From CAZUFB01 sp048173955 (GTDB lineage: Bacteria > Actinomycetota > Coriobacteriia > Coriobacteriales > UMGS124), in assembly GCA_048173955.1 (NCBI GenBank), contig DBEYOB010000050.1, forward strand, positions 1 through 46,134: a stretch of DNA of 46,134 nucleotides, read 5' to 3'. Below, one piece after another: positions 32,685 through 41,341 of the stretch (positions are counted from its first letter, which is position 1; each line of letters begins with the position of its first letter). Under the pieces are notes generated by a model, which saw only the letters and a program-made list of their open reading frames with translations, was not told where the DNA came from and searched no databases. Position numbers and translations under genes: made by a program.

Positions 32685-35600
32685 ATGGCAAGGCGTCTGG
32701 CCCTCTCATTGATTCCGCTGTTCGTTGCCGTTTGCCTGCTGGGTGCGGTGCCGCGCGCGTCCGCCGACCCGGCGAATCAGGGCGGCGACCCTGCTGCCGC
32801 GCCCGCCGCTTCCGAAGTCTCGCTGCCTAATGCGCCCTGCGGCGATGCGCTCGCGTGGTCGTTCGACGCAGCGAGCGGCGCGCTCACCGTGAGCGGCTCC
32901 GGCCCCATGTACGACTGGGCAAGCTCGGAGGACGTCCCCTGGCGTGCGATCCGCGACCAGGTGACCTCCGTGGTCGTCGGCGAGGGCGTCACCGCGGTCG
33001 GCGACCGGGCGTTCTTCGGGATGCGCTATCTGGCCGACGTCTCGCTGCCGAGCACGGTCGCCTCGATCGGCGAAGGGGCCTTCGGCAATGCGCTCGACCT
33101 GGGGCAGATCGTGCTGCCGGCAGGTCTTGCCTCCATCGGCGACGCGGCCTTCGAGATGTGCGGGCTCACGAGCGTCGCCATCCCCGACAGCGTGGCGCAG
33201 ATGGGCGAACGCGTCTTCATGAGCTGCCCCAACCTGACCGAGGTCGTCTGGTCGGCGGGCCTCGCCGAGGTCCCCGCCTGGACGTTCCACGGCTGCGGCC
33301 TGCTTGCGTCGGTTTCGATTCCCTCGGGCGTGCAGCAGATCGGCACGCTCGCGTTCTATGGCTGCACCAACCTGCAGCGCGTCTTCATCCCCGCAAGCGT
33401 CGTGAAGATAGGCGACTACGCCTTCTCCGACGAGGTCTCCTCGACGGTCACGGTGTACTACGGCGGCACGCGCGAGGCGTGGCCGACGCTGTTCGACCCG
33501 GCGGTGAACGCCGGCATCGCCTACGCCGCCATCGAGTTCGAGGCAGCGGGCCTGGGCACCGACGCGAGCACCGCGGCGGTCTCCGCAGGGCTTGCCGCCT
33601 ACGCCTACCGCACCGACACGCTGCCGGCATTCTACCCGGCATCGTCCGCCGATGCGAACACGATCACGACCCTGTACGACCTGGGCGGCCTTTATGTGAC
33701 CAACGTGTCCGACGTCGTCTACGGCGACCTGGACGAGGCCCTGGGGTCGTACCGCTCCGAAACCTTCAGCTTCGACGTCTACAGCACGCCACCCTACGAC
33801 GTGGTGGTCGACGTGTACGACACCAACGGGGGATGGGCGGGCAGCGCGCGCGTCGAGGGGCATGCCGGCGCGCAGGCCGGCGTCACGCCCGAGAGCCTGG
33901 GCGCGAGCTACACCGACCCGTCCGTCTCCACCCTCACGCGCGTCACGGTGACGCAGCCCTCGCCGGGCTACGTCCTGCTTTCGGCGAACCCGGCGCAGTC
34001 GATGGGGACGTTCTACGAAAACGCCGCCCTGTGCCTGGTCGCCGGCGTTGCGCAGACCTACGGCGGCGCGGACGACCCCGCAGCGTGGGAGGCCGCCTCC
34101 GACGCGCTCGTCGACGGGCTGGCGGCGGTTTTGACCGACGGGGAGTACCCGTTCGGCGCCGACGAGCTCGAGCAGGCGTTTTCCCAGGCTGCCTACGACG
34201 CGGCGGCATCCTATGCCGTGGGCAGCACGGGCGCGGCGGCCGAGGTGCTCGCCCGGTCGCTTGCCGAGGTGCTCGACGCGCTCGCCGGCGTCGAGATGGT
34301 CGACGGGGCGGCGGTCGACTGGCGTTCCCAGATATCCTCCGCCCTGGGGGTGGACGCCGCGGCCCTCGCGGCGCTCGACCCCTCCGCGGGCCTGGGCATC
34401 GCGGCCGCCCCGGCGTTCGGGGAGGGCGGTGCGCTCGCTGCCGCGGTGGCGTCGCTGTGCTCCGCGACGGGCGCCCCGGTTGCGGTCGTCGGGTCGTCGG
34501 GCCGTTCGAGCAGCGTCGAGATGGCCGGCGTCGAGGTGTCCTACGAGTCGGGCACGTGGGAAAGCGAGGTGCCGACCGTGGTGCTCAACGTCGACGAGGG
34601 CGCGGACCCTCCCGAAGTGGCCGACGCCGACGGCACGCTTCTGGGCTTCGCTGCGGCCGACGTGTACGACGTCTTCAGCCTGACGGCCGACCAGCAGCGC
34701 CGCGACCTGGCGGGGTCCGCGAACGTCAGCCTTCCCGTCCCGGCGGGCTCGCAGGCGGAGGACTGCATCGTGCTGAGGCGCGTCTCCGAGGGAGGGACGG
34801 AGGGGGCCGCCGTCTGGGAGGTCGTCGAGTCGGCCCCGCGCTACGGCGACTTCGGCGACCCCACGTTCTCGACCTCGGCGGCTGGAATCTACGCGGTCGT
34901 CGACACCTCGACCGCCTACGACGCCGTCGCCGGCAACGACGCGAGCGCCGACGCGATCGAGCTCCCCGAGCGCCGCGTGGAGGTCTACGCGACCGCGGCG
35001 AGCCTCACCGTGGACGTAGGGGAGCAGCTGGGGCTCGTCTGCACGCTGCGCGGCTCGGACGGGCAGACTCTCGCCTGGGACGCCCCGCTGGTCGCGGTGG
35101 CGGACGGCTCCGTTGCGCAGGTGTCGGCCGTGGGCCAGGGGCCCGACGAGGCGTCGTATGCGCTGACGCTGACCGGTCTCTCCGAGGGATCGACCGAGGT
35201 CACCGTGACCGACGCCGCCTCGGGCGCCGCGGCGACCTTCGCGGTCACGGTGGGAGACGGTCCGGGCGGCTACGCCTACTACCTCGACGACGTGCCGGCG
35301 TTCTACCCCGACAGCTTCGGCGAGGACGAGCTGCTCACGAACTTCTACAACGTGAACGGCCTCTACGTGAGCGGCTGCTCCGCGACGCGCAACACCGACG
35401 GCAGCTGGGCCGTCTCCTTCGACGTCTACAACAGCCGCTACTACAGCGGCTCGGTCGACGTCTACGACGCCGACGGCACCTGGGTCGCCAGCAGGCGCAT
35501 TGAGAAGTACGCCGACATCTCGGGCCTGTGGGACACCGGCGAGTCGGCCGTCTACCTGATCCGCGACCTGGTCGGCGGCGTCGCCCTGAGCTATCGGGCC

Positions 35601-36197
35601 GACGCGGGCCAGCAGCACACCCACGTCGACGTGACCGTTCCGGCCGGCGGGCGCCTGGCCATTTCGAATGCGGCGGCGCAGTCGCCGGGGGCGTTCCTCT
35701 ACAACGCCGCCGAGTTCCTCATGAGGGGCGTGGAGGCGATGGTCGACGTTGCGCTCGGCGACGTGGACTGTGGCGCCGCTGCCGACGGCGTGGTCGACGC
35801 CGTGGTCGCCGACGACGCGGTGCGCGAGGCGTTCTGCGAGCAGTTCACGAAGATGGCGTACGGGATCGGCGAGACGGCGACGACGGTGGGCGTGGCCGAC
35901 GCGGTCGAGGCGATGGCCAACGACGTCGAGGGGCTCTTCGCCGACATGGGCTTCGACTGGAAGGGCGTCGCCCAGGCGGCGACCGGCGTGGCCGAGGGCG
36001 TCTTCGAGACGGCGACCGGCCCGGTCGGCGCGGCGCTCAAGGGCATGTTCGCGCTGACGGAGATCACGAACGCGACCGTGCAGGCCGCCCAGCTCTGCGA
36101 CGGCCTCAACGCGCCGGTCGTCGTGCTGTTCGACCCCGATTCCACCGCCGCCGGCGTCACGATCCGCGGCGAGGCGGTGGTCCCGACGGTGGGGTAG
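32685..36197 (+). CDS. Large secreted leucine-rich-repeat (BspA-like) protein
   Basis: A 1170-residue exported protein. Residues 1-27 are a Sec signal peptide (cleavage after ASA). Residues ~45-285 hold BspA-type LRR_5 repeats (TVASIGEGAFGN, LASIGDAAFEM, VQQIGTLAFYG, VVKIGDYAFSD). Two copies of an unnamed domain follow, about 305-640 and 863-1165, each beginning with AFYP and later FDVY and VDVYD. A Big2-like immunoglobulin fold (~765-860) lies between. There is no LPxTG or obvious membrane anchor. BspA-like proteins commonly bind host or bacterial surfaces. GAGGTGA precedes the ATG, and TATACT lies 60 bases upstream. Confidence 0.88.
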   Translation: MARRLALSLIPLFVAVCLLGAVPRASADPANQGGDPAAAPAASEVSLPNAPCGDALAWSFDAASGALTVSGSGPMYDWASSEDVPWRAIRDQVTSVVVGEGVTAVGDRAFFGMRYLADVSLPSTVASIGEGAFGNALDLGQIVLPAGLASIGDAAFEMCGLTSVAIPDSVAQMGERVFMSCPNLTEVVWSAGLAEVPAWTFHGCGLLASVSIPSGVQQIGTLAFYGCTNLQRVFIPASVVKIGDYAFSDEVSSTVTVYYGGTREAWPTLFDPAVNAGIAYAAIEFEAAGLGTDASTAAVSAGLAAYAYRTDTLPAFYPASSADANTITTLYDLGGLYVTNVSDVVYGDLDEALGSYRSETFSFDVYSTPPYDVVVDVYDTNGGWAGSARVEGHAGAQAGVTPESLGASYTDPSVSTLTRVTVTQPSPGYVLLSANPAQSMGTFYENAALCLVAGVAQTYGGADDPAAWEAASDALVDGLAAVLTDGEYPFGADELEQAFSQAAYDAAASYAVGSTGAAAEVLARSLAEVLDALAGVEMVDGAAVDWRSQISSALGVDAAALAALDPSAGLGIAAAPAFGEGGALAAAVASLCSATGAPVAVVGSSGRSSSVEMAGVEVSYESGTWESEVPTVVLNVDEGADPPEVADADGTLLGFAAADVYDVFSLTADQQRRDLAGSANVSLPVPAGSQAEDCIVLRRVSEGGTEGAAVWEVVESAPRYGDFGDPTFSTSAAGIYAVVDTSTAYDAVAGNDASADAIELPERRVEVYATAASLTVDVGEQLGLVCTLRGSDGQTLAWDAPLVAVADGSVAQVSAVGQGPDEASYALTLTGLSEGSTEVTVTDAASGAAATFAVTVGDGPGGYAYYLDDVPAFYPDSFGEDELLTNFYNVNGLYVSGCSATRNTDGSWAVSFDVYNSRYYSGSVDVYDADGTWVASRRIEKYADISGLWDTGESAVYLIRDLVGGVALSYRADAGQQHTHVDVTVPAGGRLAISNAAAQSPGAFLYNAAEFLMRGVEAMVDVALGDVDCGAAADGVVDAVVADDAVREAFCEQFTKMAYGIGETATTVGVADAVEAMANDVEGLFADMGFDWKGVAQAATGVAEGVFETATGPVGAALKGMFALTEITNATVQAAQLCDGLNAPVVVLFDPDSTAAGVTIRGEAVVPTVG

Positions 36198-36571
36198 GGG
36201 CGGCGGTTGCGGATGGCGGTTGCCGGGGCGCCGGCGCGGTCGGGAAGGAGCCGGTGTCGTCGGGGGAGGCGCTGTTGTCCGCGGCATGCTCCGCGCGGGT
36301 GGTGCGCACGCGTTGGTCGGTGCGCGCCGCGGGGAAGCACGATGCTGCCGCGAAAAGGGGGTTCGTGCTAGTCTTGCTGCGCGGCAAGGGGACTTCTAGA
36401 CCTCCCAACGACGTGAATGCCGTTTCTGTCAGGTAATCTGAACAGGTATTTCCTTGGATACCGGAATGCGATTGCGCCATGTCTCCCTCAGAACGAGGCT
36501 TTTGGTCCAGTCCGGGCCTAGCACGAACCCCGATTTTGCGGAAGCATCTCCCCATGCGCGCATGCTCCGTA
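36198..36571. other. Non-coding region between convergent genes
   Basis: This 374-bp stretch lies between the LRR gene (plus) and a lipoprotein gene (minus). I see no ORF with a ribosome site, no strong T-tailed hairpin and no repeat. The last 200 bases are somewhat richer in AT. Confidence 0.5.
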
Positions 36572-37114
36572 CTACAAGGCCACCTCGTCGACTTCAATCT
36601 CGACCAACCCGGTATAGCCCTCGGTCTCGAGGCGCAGATAGTTGCTGCCGGAGGGCAGCGCGATGGTCTGGGAACCCGTTCTTCCTGTCAGCCCCGCCTG
36701 CGCAAGGGTGCGGCGACCATCGGGGGTGCTCAGGACCATGCGCGCTGTTCCCGCGCCACCCTCAAGGTCCCAGGAAACCTCCACGGTGCGCGCATCGAGG
36801 TCGGTGCCGCCGAAAAGGGCGAAGTCCCCTGTTGCGTTTTCGCAGTCCTGCCGGTAGCTGCCCGAATAGCCGTCGTCGCTGCGAACGAGCACGCCGCCGA
36901 GGCGCTCGGGGTCGGCGAGCAGAAGTGAGCCCAGCGCCTCGACGCCTTTGTCGAACGTGTCGACCACGTAGTCCGTCTGGATGCTGCCCAAGGCGCCCGA
37001 GACCGCCTCGCCCGCTCCGAGCGCGCACGACCCCACCGTTGCGGCGCATCCGCTTAGAACCAGGCAGCTTGCCACCGCGCCCCCGAGGGCGACCTTCCCC
37101 AAGAATCCCAGCAT
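36572..37114 (-). CDS. Putative lipoprotein, unknown function
   Basis: A 180-residue protein with a lipoprotein signal peptide: hydrophobic residues 8-20 then lipobox LSGC (C23). The mature part carries a region with paired cysteines (C30, and one in DCENATG) and a C-terminal beta-rich domain (VEVSWDLEGGAGTARMVLST, LRLETEGYTGLVEIEVDEV) like an outer, ligand-binding fold. A strong GGGAGGAGA site precedes the ATG. No family is recognised. It is convergent with the LRR gene. Confidence 0.82.
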   Translation of the reverse strand: MLGFLGKVALGGAVASCLVLSGCAATVGSCALGAGEAVSGALGSIQTDYVVDTFDKGVEALGSLLLADPERLGGVLVRSDDGYSGSYRQDCENATGDFALFGGTDLDARTVEVSWDLEGGAGTARMVLSTPDGRRTLAQAGLTGRTGSQTIALPSGSNYLRLETEGYTGLVEIEVDEVAL

Positions 37115-37268
37115 CGGCGTCTCCTCCCGACCGTTTTGCCCGTCTCCATTTTGGCCGGCCGGCTGCAGGCTGACCTCTGTCCATGGTGGCAGGCCGCAGC
37201 GGCATGCGCCATCGCGGGGGCTTACGGACGTCTTACGGTTTGGTGAGCTTGCGCCCCTGGCGGGCCTG

Positions 37269-37835
37269 CTAGCGGGGATAGTCCGAGACGCGCGCCGGCA
37301 GCCCGTCGACGCCGTCCTTTGCGAAGGGCGGGGTCATGGCGTACATCACGCGCGCCATCGCCTCGTCGGAGGCCTCCATGCCCGAGGCGCACCAGGCACG
37401 CGTCACCGCCGTGCTGCCGCTGCAGTACAGGTCGATGCAGGTCTTCCGGTAGGCGAGCTCGTCGGGTTCCATCCCGTCGTCCAGGAACCGCTCGTAGTAC
37501 ATCCGCTTGAGCCACGCGGTCGTCGTCTCCCAGAAGTTGTTCTGCCCGACCTGGGCGGGGAGCTGGCTGAAGAACGCCCGGTGCTGGCGGGTGAGGGCGT
37601 AGACGCGGCGCGTGCCCTCGAAGTCGGCGAACGGCTGCGAGACGGAGCGCACGGGGAGCGACCCGGCGTAGCAGATGAGGTCGTTGATGTCGGAGAAGTG
37701 GTTGTAGAAGGTCTGGCGCGCCGTGCCCGCCCTCTCCACCAGGTCGGCGACCGTGATGTCGGACAGGCGCCGGGTCTCGCACATGTCCATGAGCGTCTCG
37801 CTGAAGTGCCGCCGCATGAGCTCGTGCCGGTCCAT
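37269..37835 (-). CDS. TetR-family transcriptional regulator
   Basis: A 188-residue protein. Residues ~1-55 are a TetR-type HTH (LSDITVADLVERAGTARQTF, YNHFSDINDLI); the rest is a helical ligand/dimer domain. ATG 37835 has AAGGGGG upstream; an upstream extension is arginine-rich and unlikely. It is divergent from the Tat ferredoxin gene and probably regulates it. Confidence 0.9.
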   Translation of the reverse strand: MDRHELMRRHFSETLMDMCETRRLSDITVADLVERAGTARQTFYNHFSDINDLICYAGSLPVRSVSQPFADFEGTRRVYALTRQHRAFFSQLPAQVGQNNFWETTTAWLKRMYYERFLDDGMEPDELAYRKTCIDLYCSGSTAVTRAWCASGMEASDEAMARVMYAMTPPFAKDGVDGLPARVSDYPR

Positions 37836-37905
37836 GCATGCCCCCTTGCCCCGCCGCCGCGGTCCCGGTTCCAAGCCGGTGCTACGGACGGATCCCTTGG
37901 TGCTA

Positions 37906-37963
37906 TTGTTGGACAAACGGCGCCCCGTGTCAAAAGGGCGGATGGCGCGGCCCCCATTGTCCA
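37906..37963. promoter_or_regulatory. Candidate TetR operators
   Basis: TTGTTGGACAA (37906-37916, inverted TTGT/ACAA) and TTGTCCA (37957-37963) contain the same TGGACAA element in opposite orientation, within the divergent gap between the TetR gene and the Tat ferredoxin gene. Confidence 0.4.
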
Positions 37964-38118
37964 CCCGCGCCGGGCCGCAGGCAATCCCAGGGCGACGGCG
38001 CGGATGCTATCATGTGACGCGGCGTTTTGGGCCGCAGGGGCCGCCAGGGAGGGCGGTTCCGCGGAAAATCAACCGGATGCGGCCCGGACACAGGGGATAC
38101 AGGAGAAGGGAACCTCAG

Positions 38119-39645
38119 ATGGACATGACGAGAAGGACCTTTGCCGGTGCGATGGGCGCGATGGGCGCCATGACCGCCGCGGGCATCGCGCTGCGCGGGC
38201 CGGTCGTGAAGCTCGCCTCCGCCGACGAGGCCGAGGCCGACGCTGCCGCCGACCCGGCGATGCAGTTCGAGCTCGAGGACCCGAGCGAGTACTGGGGCGA
38301 GAACGTCGTCGCGCCCCACACGACGCGCGAGTCCGCCTACGCCAACGTGCTGCCCGAGCTCGCCGACGCGCCCATGAGCACGCTCGTCGACATGGTGATC
38401 GACGTGCTGCCGCTCGAGGAGATCGAGGACGTCACCCTGCCCGACGGCACCGTGGTGCCCGCCGTCTACGTCAAGCTGCGCAACCACATCAACCGCATCG
38501 GCCAGGGCATCGGCTCCACGCCCGTCGAGACCTCCTACCAGATGCTCATGTACCTCTGGAGCGAGGAAGACGCCCAGCACGAGATCGAGATGCCCATCAA
38601 CGAGCACTTCACCGCGCTCGACTACCACTACCTGTCGGGCCGTCCGGTCGAGGAGTGCAAGGAGATCCTCGACGACCTCGCGATGCGCGGCATGATCATG
38701 CGCGCCCACCGCTCCGGCCAGGACACCTACCACCTGCTGCCCTACATCAACGGCTTCTGGGAGTTCAACGAGCTGCGCGAGTACTTTGAGAACGGCGGCA
38801 GCGCCGACGGACAGGGCGGCGACGCCGACGCCGACGGTCTGGCCGCCGCGGGCGCGTTCGACTCCCTGGGCATCGGCGGCGCCGAGCCCGGCCAGTCGTT
38901 CGAGGCCCTCGTGCCCCTGTTCCACACGTACCCGGTGAGCGTCGACGTGGTCGAGGAGGACGAGCTCGCCCCGTACATGGACTGGAAGGCCATCATCCAG
39001 GCCAACGAGCAGATCACCGTCTCGCCCTGCCAGTGCCGCCTCATGTGGAAGTCGCTGGGCGCCCCGATGTGCCACGGCGATGGCGATCACCCCTTCGAGA
39101 CCTGCCTGTCCTTCGGCGAGCTGGCCACCTACTTCGACGAGGTCGGCATCGGCCGCCTCATCTCGCAGGACGAGGCCATCGAGATGGTCGAGAAGTGCAT
39201 GGACGCCGGCATGGTGCCCGAGTCCCTCAGCATGAAGGACGTCGACATCATGTGCATGTGCCACGGCGACTGCTGCGGCAACCTCTCCGGCTTTAAGGCC
39301 ATGGGCGGCCAGGCGCACGCCAACGTCAACGTGAACGCCTACCTGCTCAAGTACGACAAGGACGCCTGCATCAAGTGCGGCGCCTGCATCGAGCGCTGCC
39401 CCATGGAGGCCATCTCCTTTGACGACGAGGGCTTCTGCTTCCACAACAACGCCTGCGTGCGCTGCGGCCAGTGCGTCACCGTGTGCCCGGCGAGCGCCCG
39501 CATCCTCAGCTACCGCGGCGACTACCCCGAGCTCGGCCGCGACTACGTCGACGCCGTCGAGATGCTCGCCGCAGAGCGCATGCGCCGCGGCATGATCTCC
39601 GACTTCGCGGGTGGCGCGATTGAGGCCGCCCCGGCCGCCGAGTAA
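38119..39645 (+). CDS. Tat-exported 4Fe-4S ferredoxin-domain protein
   Basis: A 508-residue protein. Tat signal: R5/R6 (MTRRTF) with a hydrophobic segment. Residues ~80-225 look like a helical, winged-helix-like region (IGQGIGSTPVETSYQMLMYL, EECKEILDDLAMRGMI). Residues ~300-390 are cysteine-rich (CQC at 304/306, C318, C329, CMC at 379/381, CC at 385/386). Two 4Fe-4S sites follow: C417-C420-C423-C427 and C446-C449-C452-C456. It probably carries electrons outside the membrane, perhaps for a reductase. No membrane partner is adjacent. ATG 38119 has AGGAGAAGGGA upstream. Confidence 0.88.
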   Translation: MDMTRRTFAGAMGAMGAMTAAGIALRGPVVKLASADEAEADAAADPAMQFELEDPSEYWGENVVAPHTTRESAYANVLPELADAPMSTLVDMVIDVLPLEEIEDVTLPDGTVVPAVYVKLRNHINRIGQGIGSTPVETSYQMLMYLWSEEDAQHEIEMPINEHFTALDYHYLSGRPVEECKEILDDLAMRGMIMRAHRSGQDTYHLLPYINGFWEFNELREYFENGGSADGQGGDADADGLAAAGAFDSLGIGGAEPGQSFEALVPLFHTYPVSVDVVEEDELAPYMDWKAIIQANEQITVSPCQCRLMWKSLGAPMCHGDGDHPFETCLSFGELATYFDEVGIGRLISQDEAIEMVEKCMDAGMVPESLSMKDVDIMCMCHGDCCGNLSGFKAMGGQAHANVNVNAYLLKYDKDACIKCGACIERCPMEAISFDDEGFCFHNNACVRCGQCVTVCPASARILSYRGDYPELGRDYVDAVEMLAAERMRRGMISDFAGGAIEAAPAAE

Positions 39646-39664
39646 GTTATCTCGGGGCCTTTTT
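39633..39664 (+). terminator. Intrinsic terminator overlapping the stop codon
   Basis: GGCC-G-CCGAG (39633-39642) pairs with CTCGG-GGCC (39651-39659) with a single bulge, and TTTTT follows. The stop codon TAA is in the loop. Confidence 0.75.
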
Positions 39665-39820
39665 CGAGGCAACCGCGTTTCCGCGCCCGCCCCGGCCGTC
39701 TGCGCCGGGCGGGCGCGGCGCTATGACGTCCGGATTGGGATGCCCGGCGTCCGGGCCGGATACCCGGCGTCTGTCGAGGAGAGTCGCGTGCCGCTGCCGG
39801 GCGCGCAGGGGAGGGACCGC

Positions 39821-40171
39821 ATGCACGAGCTGGCGCTGACGCGCAACGTCGTCGAGACCGTGGTTACGGAGTCCGAGAAGGCCGGGGCGACCCGGGTCAA
39901 GACGGTCTATCTCGTCATCGGCTATGCGCGCGACATCATCGACGACCTGTTCGAGGGATGCTTCGAGTTCCTGTCGCGCGGCACGGTGGCCCACGGTGCC
40001 GAGCTCGTCATCGAGCGCATCCCGCTCACGGTGCGCTGCAACGGCTGCGGGATGGTCTACCACATCGACGTGCGCAACGAGGAGACCTGGCCTTGCCCGC
40101 GCTGCAAGGAGCGCGACTACCGGGTCAATTCGGGCATGGAGTTCTACATCAGCCGAATCGAGGTCGAGTAG
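39821..40171 (+). CDS. hypA: Hydrogenase nickel-incorporation protein HypA
   Basis: A 116-residue protein that delivers nickel for [NiFe]-hydrogenase maturation. The nickel ligand motif MHEL (His2) and the zinc site C73-x2-C76 / C92-x2-C95 are complete. GGGGAGGG precedes the ATG at 39821. No other hyp or hydrogenase gene is in the window, so it is an isolated copy. The last residues, MEFYISRIEVE, are typical of the family. Confidence 0.93.
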   Translation: MHELALTRNVVETVVTESEKAGATRVKTVYLVIGYARDIIDDLFEGCFEFLSRGTVAHGAELVIERIPLTVRCNGCGMVYHIDVRNEETWPCPRCKERDYRVNSGMEFYISRIEVE

Positions 40172-40295
40172 CGCGCCGAGCGCCTGCCGGGCCGCGCGGG
40201 CGGGTCCCGACGGTCCGCAGGCGGGCCGCGCACGAACCGCAGACGGGTCGCGGGCGGCTGCAGGCAGGCTACGCGTGACCGCTGGCGGGCCGCGG

Positions 40296-40530
40296 TTGGT
40301 CATTCGAGCCGCGAGTGCGTGTTTTCCAAAAAACGTTGGTCATTTTGCCATCGAATGTATGCGAAATACGGCCCCTTGCGCCTGTGTTTCCCGTTTCCGT
40401 TTTACAACAGGCCTGGTAGACGATCTGCCGGTTGTGCCCGTCCGGTGCGAAGCGTCCCGACGGGCATGCACTCGTTGGTAAAATGACCAGCTTATTTCTG
40501 CAAACACGCATTCGGCTGAAAATCGACCAA
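40296..40530. repeat. Long imperfect inverted repeat with four TTGGTC sites
   Basis: Arms 40313-40357 and 40469-40513 match at about 35 of 45 positions when one is reversed. Outside, the similarity continues with a small indel. The element TTGGTC occurs at 40296 and 40336 on the plus strand and, as GACCA, at 40484-40489 and 40525-40530, so the two sides mirror each other at ~40 bp spacing. The central 111 bases show no ORF. It may be a miniature inverted-repeat element, a structured RNA, or a double operator. Confidence 0.65.
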
Positions 40531-40828
40531 TCCGCCGCACGACGGGAGCCGCACGGCGAGACCACTCGACTGCCGCACGGAAAGGCCGCTCGAGCCGGCG
40601 CGCCGAGCGCCCGGCGGAATACCGCTCTCGCGCTTCTGCCCGGTCGGCGGTTTTCCAGATGCCGGCTTTCTTCAGGCGCTGGTTTCGCCGGGCGCCGCCG
40701 TTGCCGCCGCCATTGCCGCCTGCTGCCATCGTTGCCGCTTCCGCCGCTGCCCTTTCATCGATATGGGCGCTCTGTGTGCATGGTCGGATGAGATTGTGCT
40801 CCGTCGGCATCGTGCCGCCTTCAGGGCG

Positions 40829-40834
40829 TATACT
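40829..40834 (+). promoter_or_regulatory. Likely -10 box TATACT of the leu operon
   Basis: TATACT lies 53 bases before the leader ORF. The -35 position (40806-40811) is weak, as elsewhere in this window. Confidence 0.5.
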
Positions 40835-40887
40835 CCCTCCATCCGCGCGCCATCGGGGCGCGACGATACCCGTCGAGAGGGGCAAGG

Positions 40888-41010
40888 ATGTTCGGCGTAG
40901 CTGCAAAGGCGAAGGGTCTGGCGGGCGCGCGTGCGTGCATCGAGCAGAATGCCTCGCAGCAGCTCCTTCTTGCCGACCTTGCAACCCTCCGACTTACCTC
41001 GGCGCGCTAG
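40888..41010 (+). CDS. Leucine-rich leader peptide of the leu operon
   Basis: A 40-residue ORF with a good ribosome site (GAGAGGGGCAAGG) that starts MFGVAAKAKGL and ends LRLTSAR. Its second half has six leucines in eleven residues (QLLLADLATLRL). The seven Leu codons are CTG, CTC, CTT, CTT, CTT, CTC and CTT; CTT is rare in this GC-rich genome. A short ORF with a run of control codons upstream of the biosynthesis genes for that amino acid is the hallmark of ribosome-mediated attenuation, known for leuA in other actinobacteria. It lies 331 bases before leuA. Confidence 0.65.
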   Translation: MFGVAAKAKGLAGARACIEQNASQQLLLADLATLRLTSAR

Positions 41011-41059
41011 GAGTCGCGCCCGCGCATCCCGCCACAAGCCGCATCTCCTGCGCGCATAG

Positions 41060-41089
41060 CCTGCCGTTCCATCCGCCCGGGCAGGGCGG
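41060..41089 (+). promoter_or_regulatory. Two mutually exclusive stems downstream of the leader peptide
   Basis: CCTGCC (41060-41065) can pair with GGCAGG (41080-41085), while CCGCCC (41073-41078) can pair with GGGCGG (41084-41089). The two stems share bases and exclude each other, as in an antiterminator/terminator switch. A real T-tract is missing (the sequence after is GTTGCCGTTTCT), so termination here is uncertain. Confidence 0.35.
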
Positions 41090-41298
41090 AGCTGTTGCCG
41101 TTTCTGCACGCGCGCCGTGCCGCGCGCCCTGCGCCGCGCCGTTCGCGAAGACCCGGCCCGCGCGGCTTCCCGGCATCGTTTGCGATTTTCTCGACGTTGT
41201 TCCCGGCGCCTCATTCACGGCGTTCGGCCGCCCGTCGACACGGGCGCCCGTCTTCGGCCGATCGGCGTCGGCAGCCAGTATCGTGTACGGATACGACC

Positions 41299-41323
41299 GG
41301 CCTTCCGCATGGTGCGGAAGGCC
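41299..41323 (+). promoter_or_regulatory. Perfect hairpin just before the leuA ribosome site
   Basis: GGCCTTCCGCA (41299-41309) and TGCGGAAGGCC (41313-41323) form an 11-bp perfect stem with a TGG loop. AGGAGG of leuA begins 6 bases later (41329). It has no T-tract; it may stabilise the mRNA or interact with translation of leuA. Confidence 0.65.
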
Positions 41324-41341
41324 CCGATAGGAGGCGTGTCC

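Larger units (their letters stand above)
40172..40887. other. Non-coding stretch before the leu leader
   Basis: This 716-bp stretch holds the long imperfect inverted repeat at 40296-40530 (listed separately), GC-rich degenerate repeats at ~40172-40290 and a -10 box at 40829. The long open frames crossing it on either strand are arginine/alanine-rich without ribosome sites. Confidence 0.6.

Noticed and set aside
40340..40984. Minus-strand 214-codon frame in the hypA-leuA gap
   Set aside because: Passes through the inverted repeat and the antisense of the leader peptide; no ribosome site, no recognisable domain.
41011..41341. Leucine T-box riboswitch upstream of leuA
   Set aside because: I looked for the conserved T-box sequence (AGGGTGG...ACCGCG type) and saw none; the leader-peptide model fits better.
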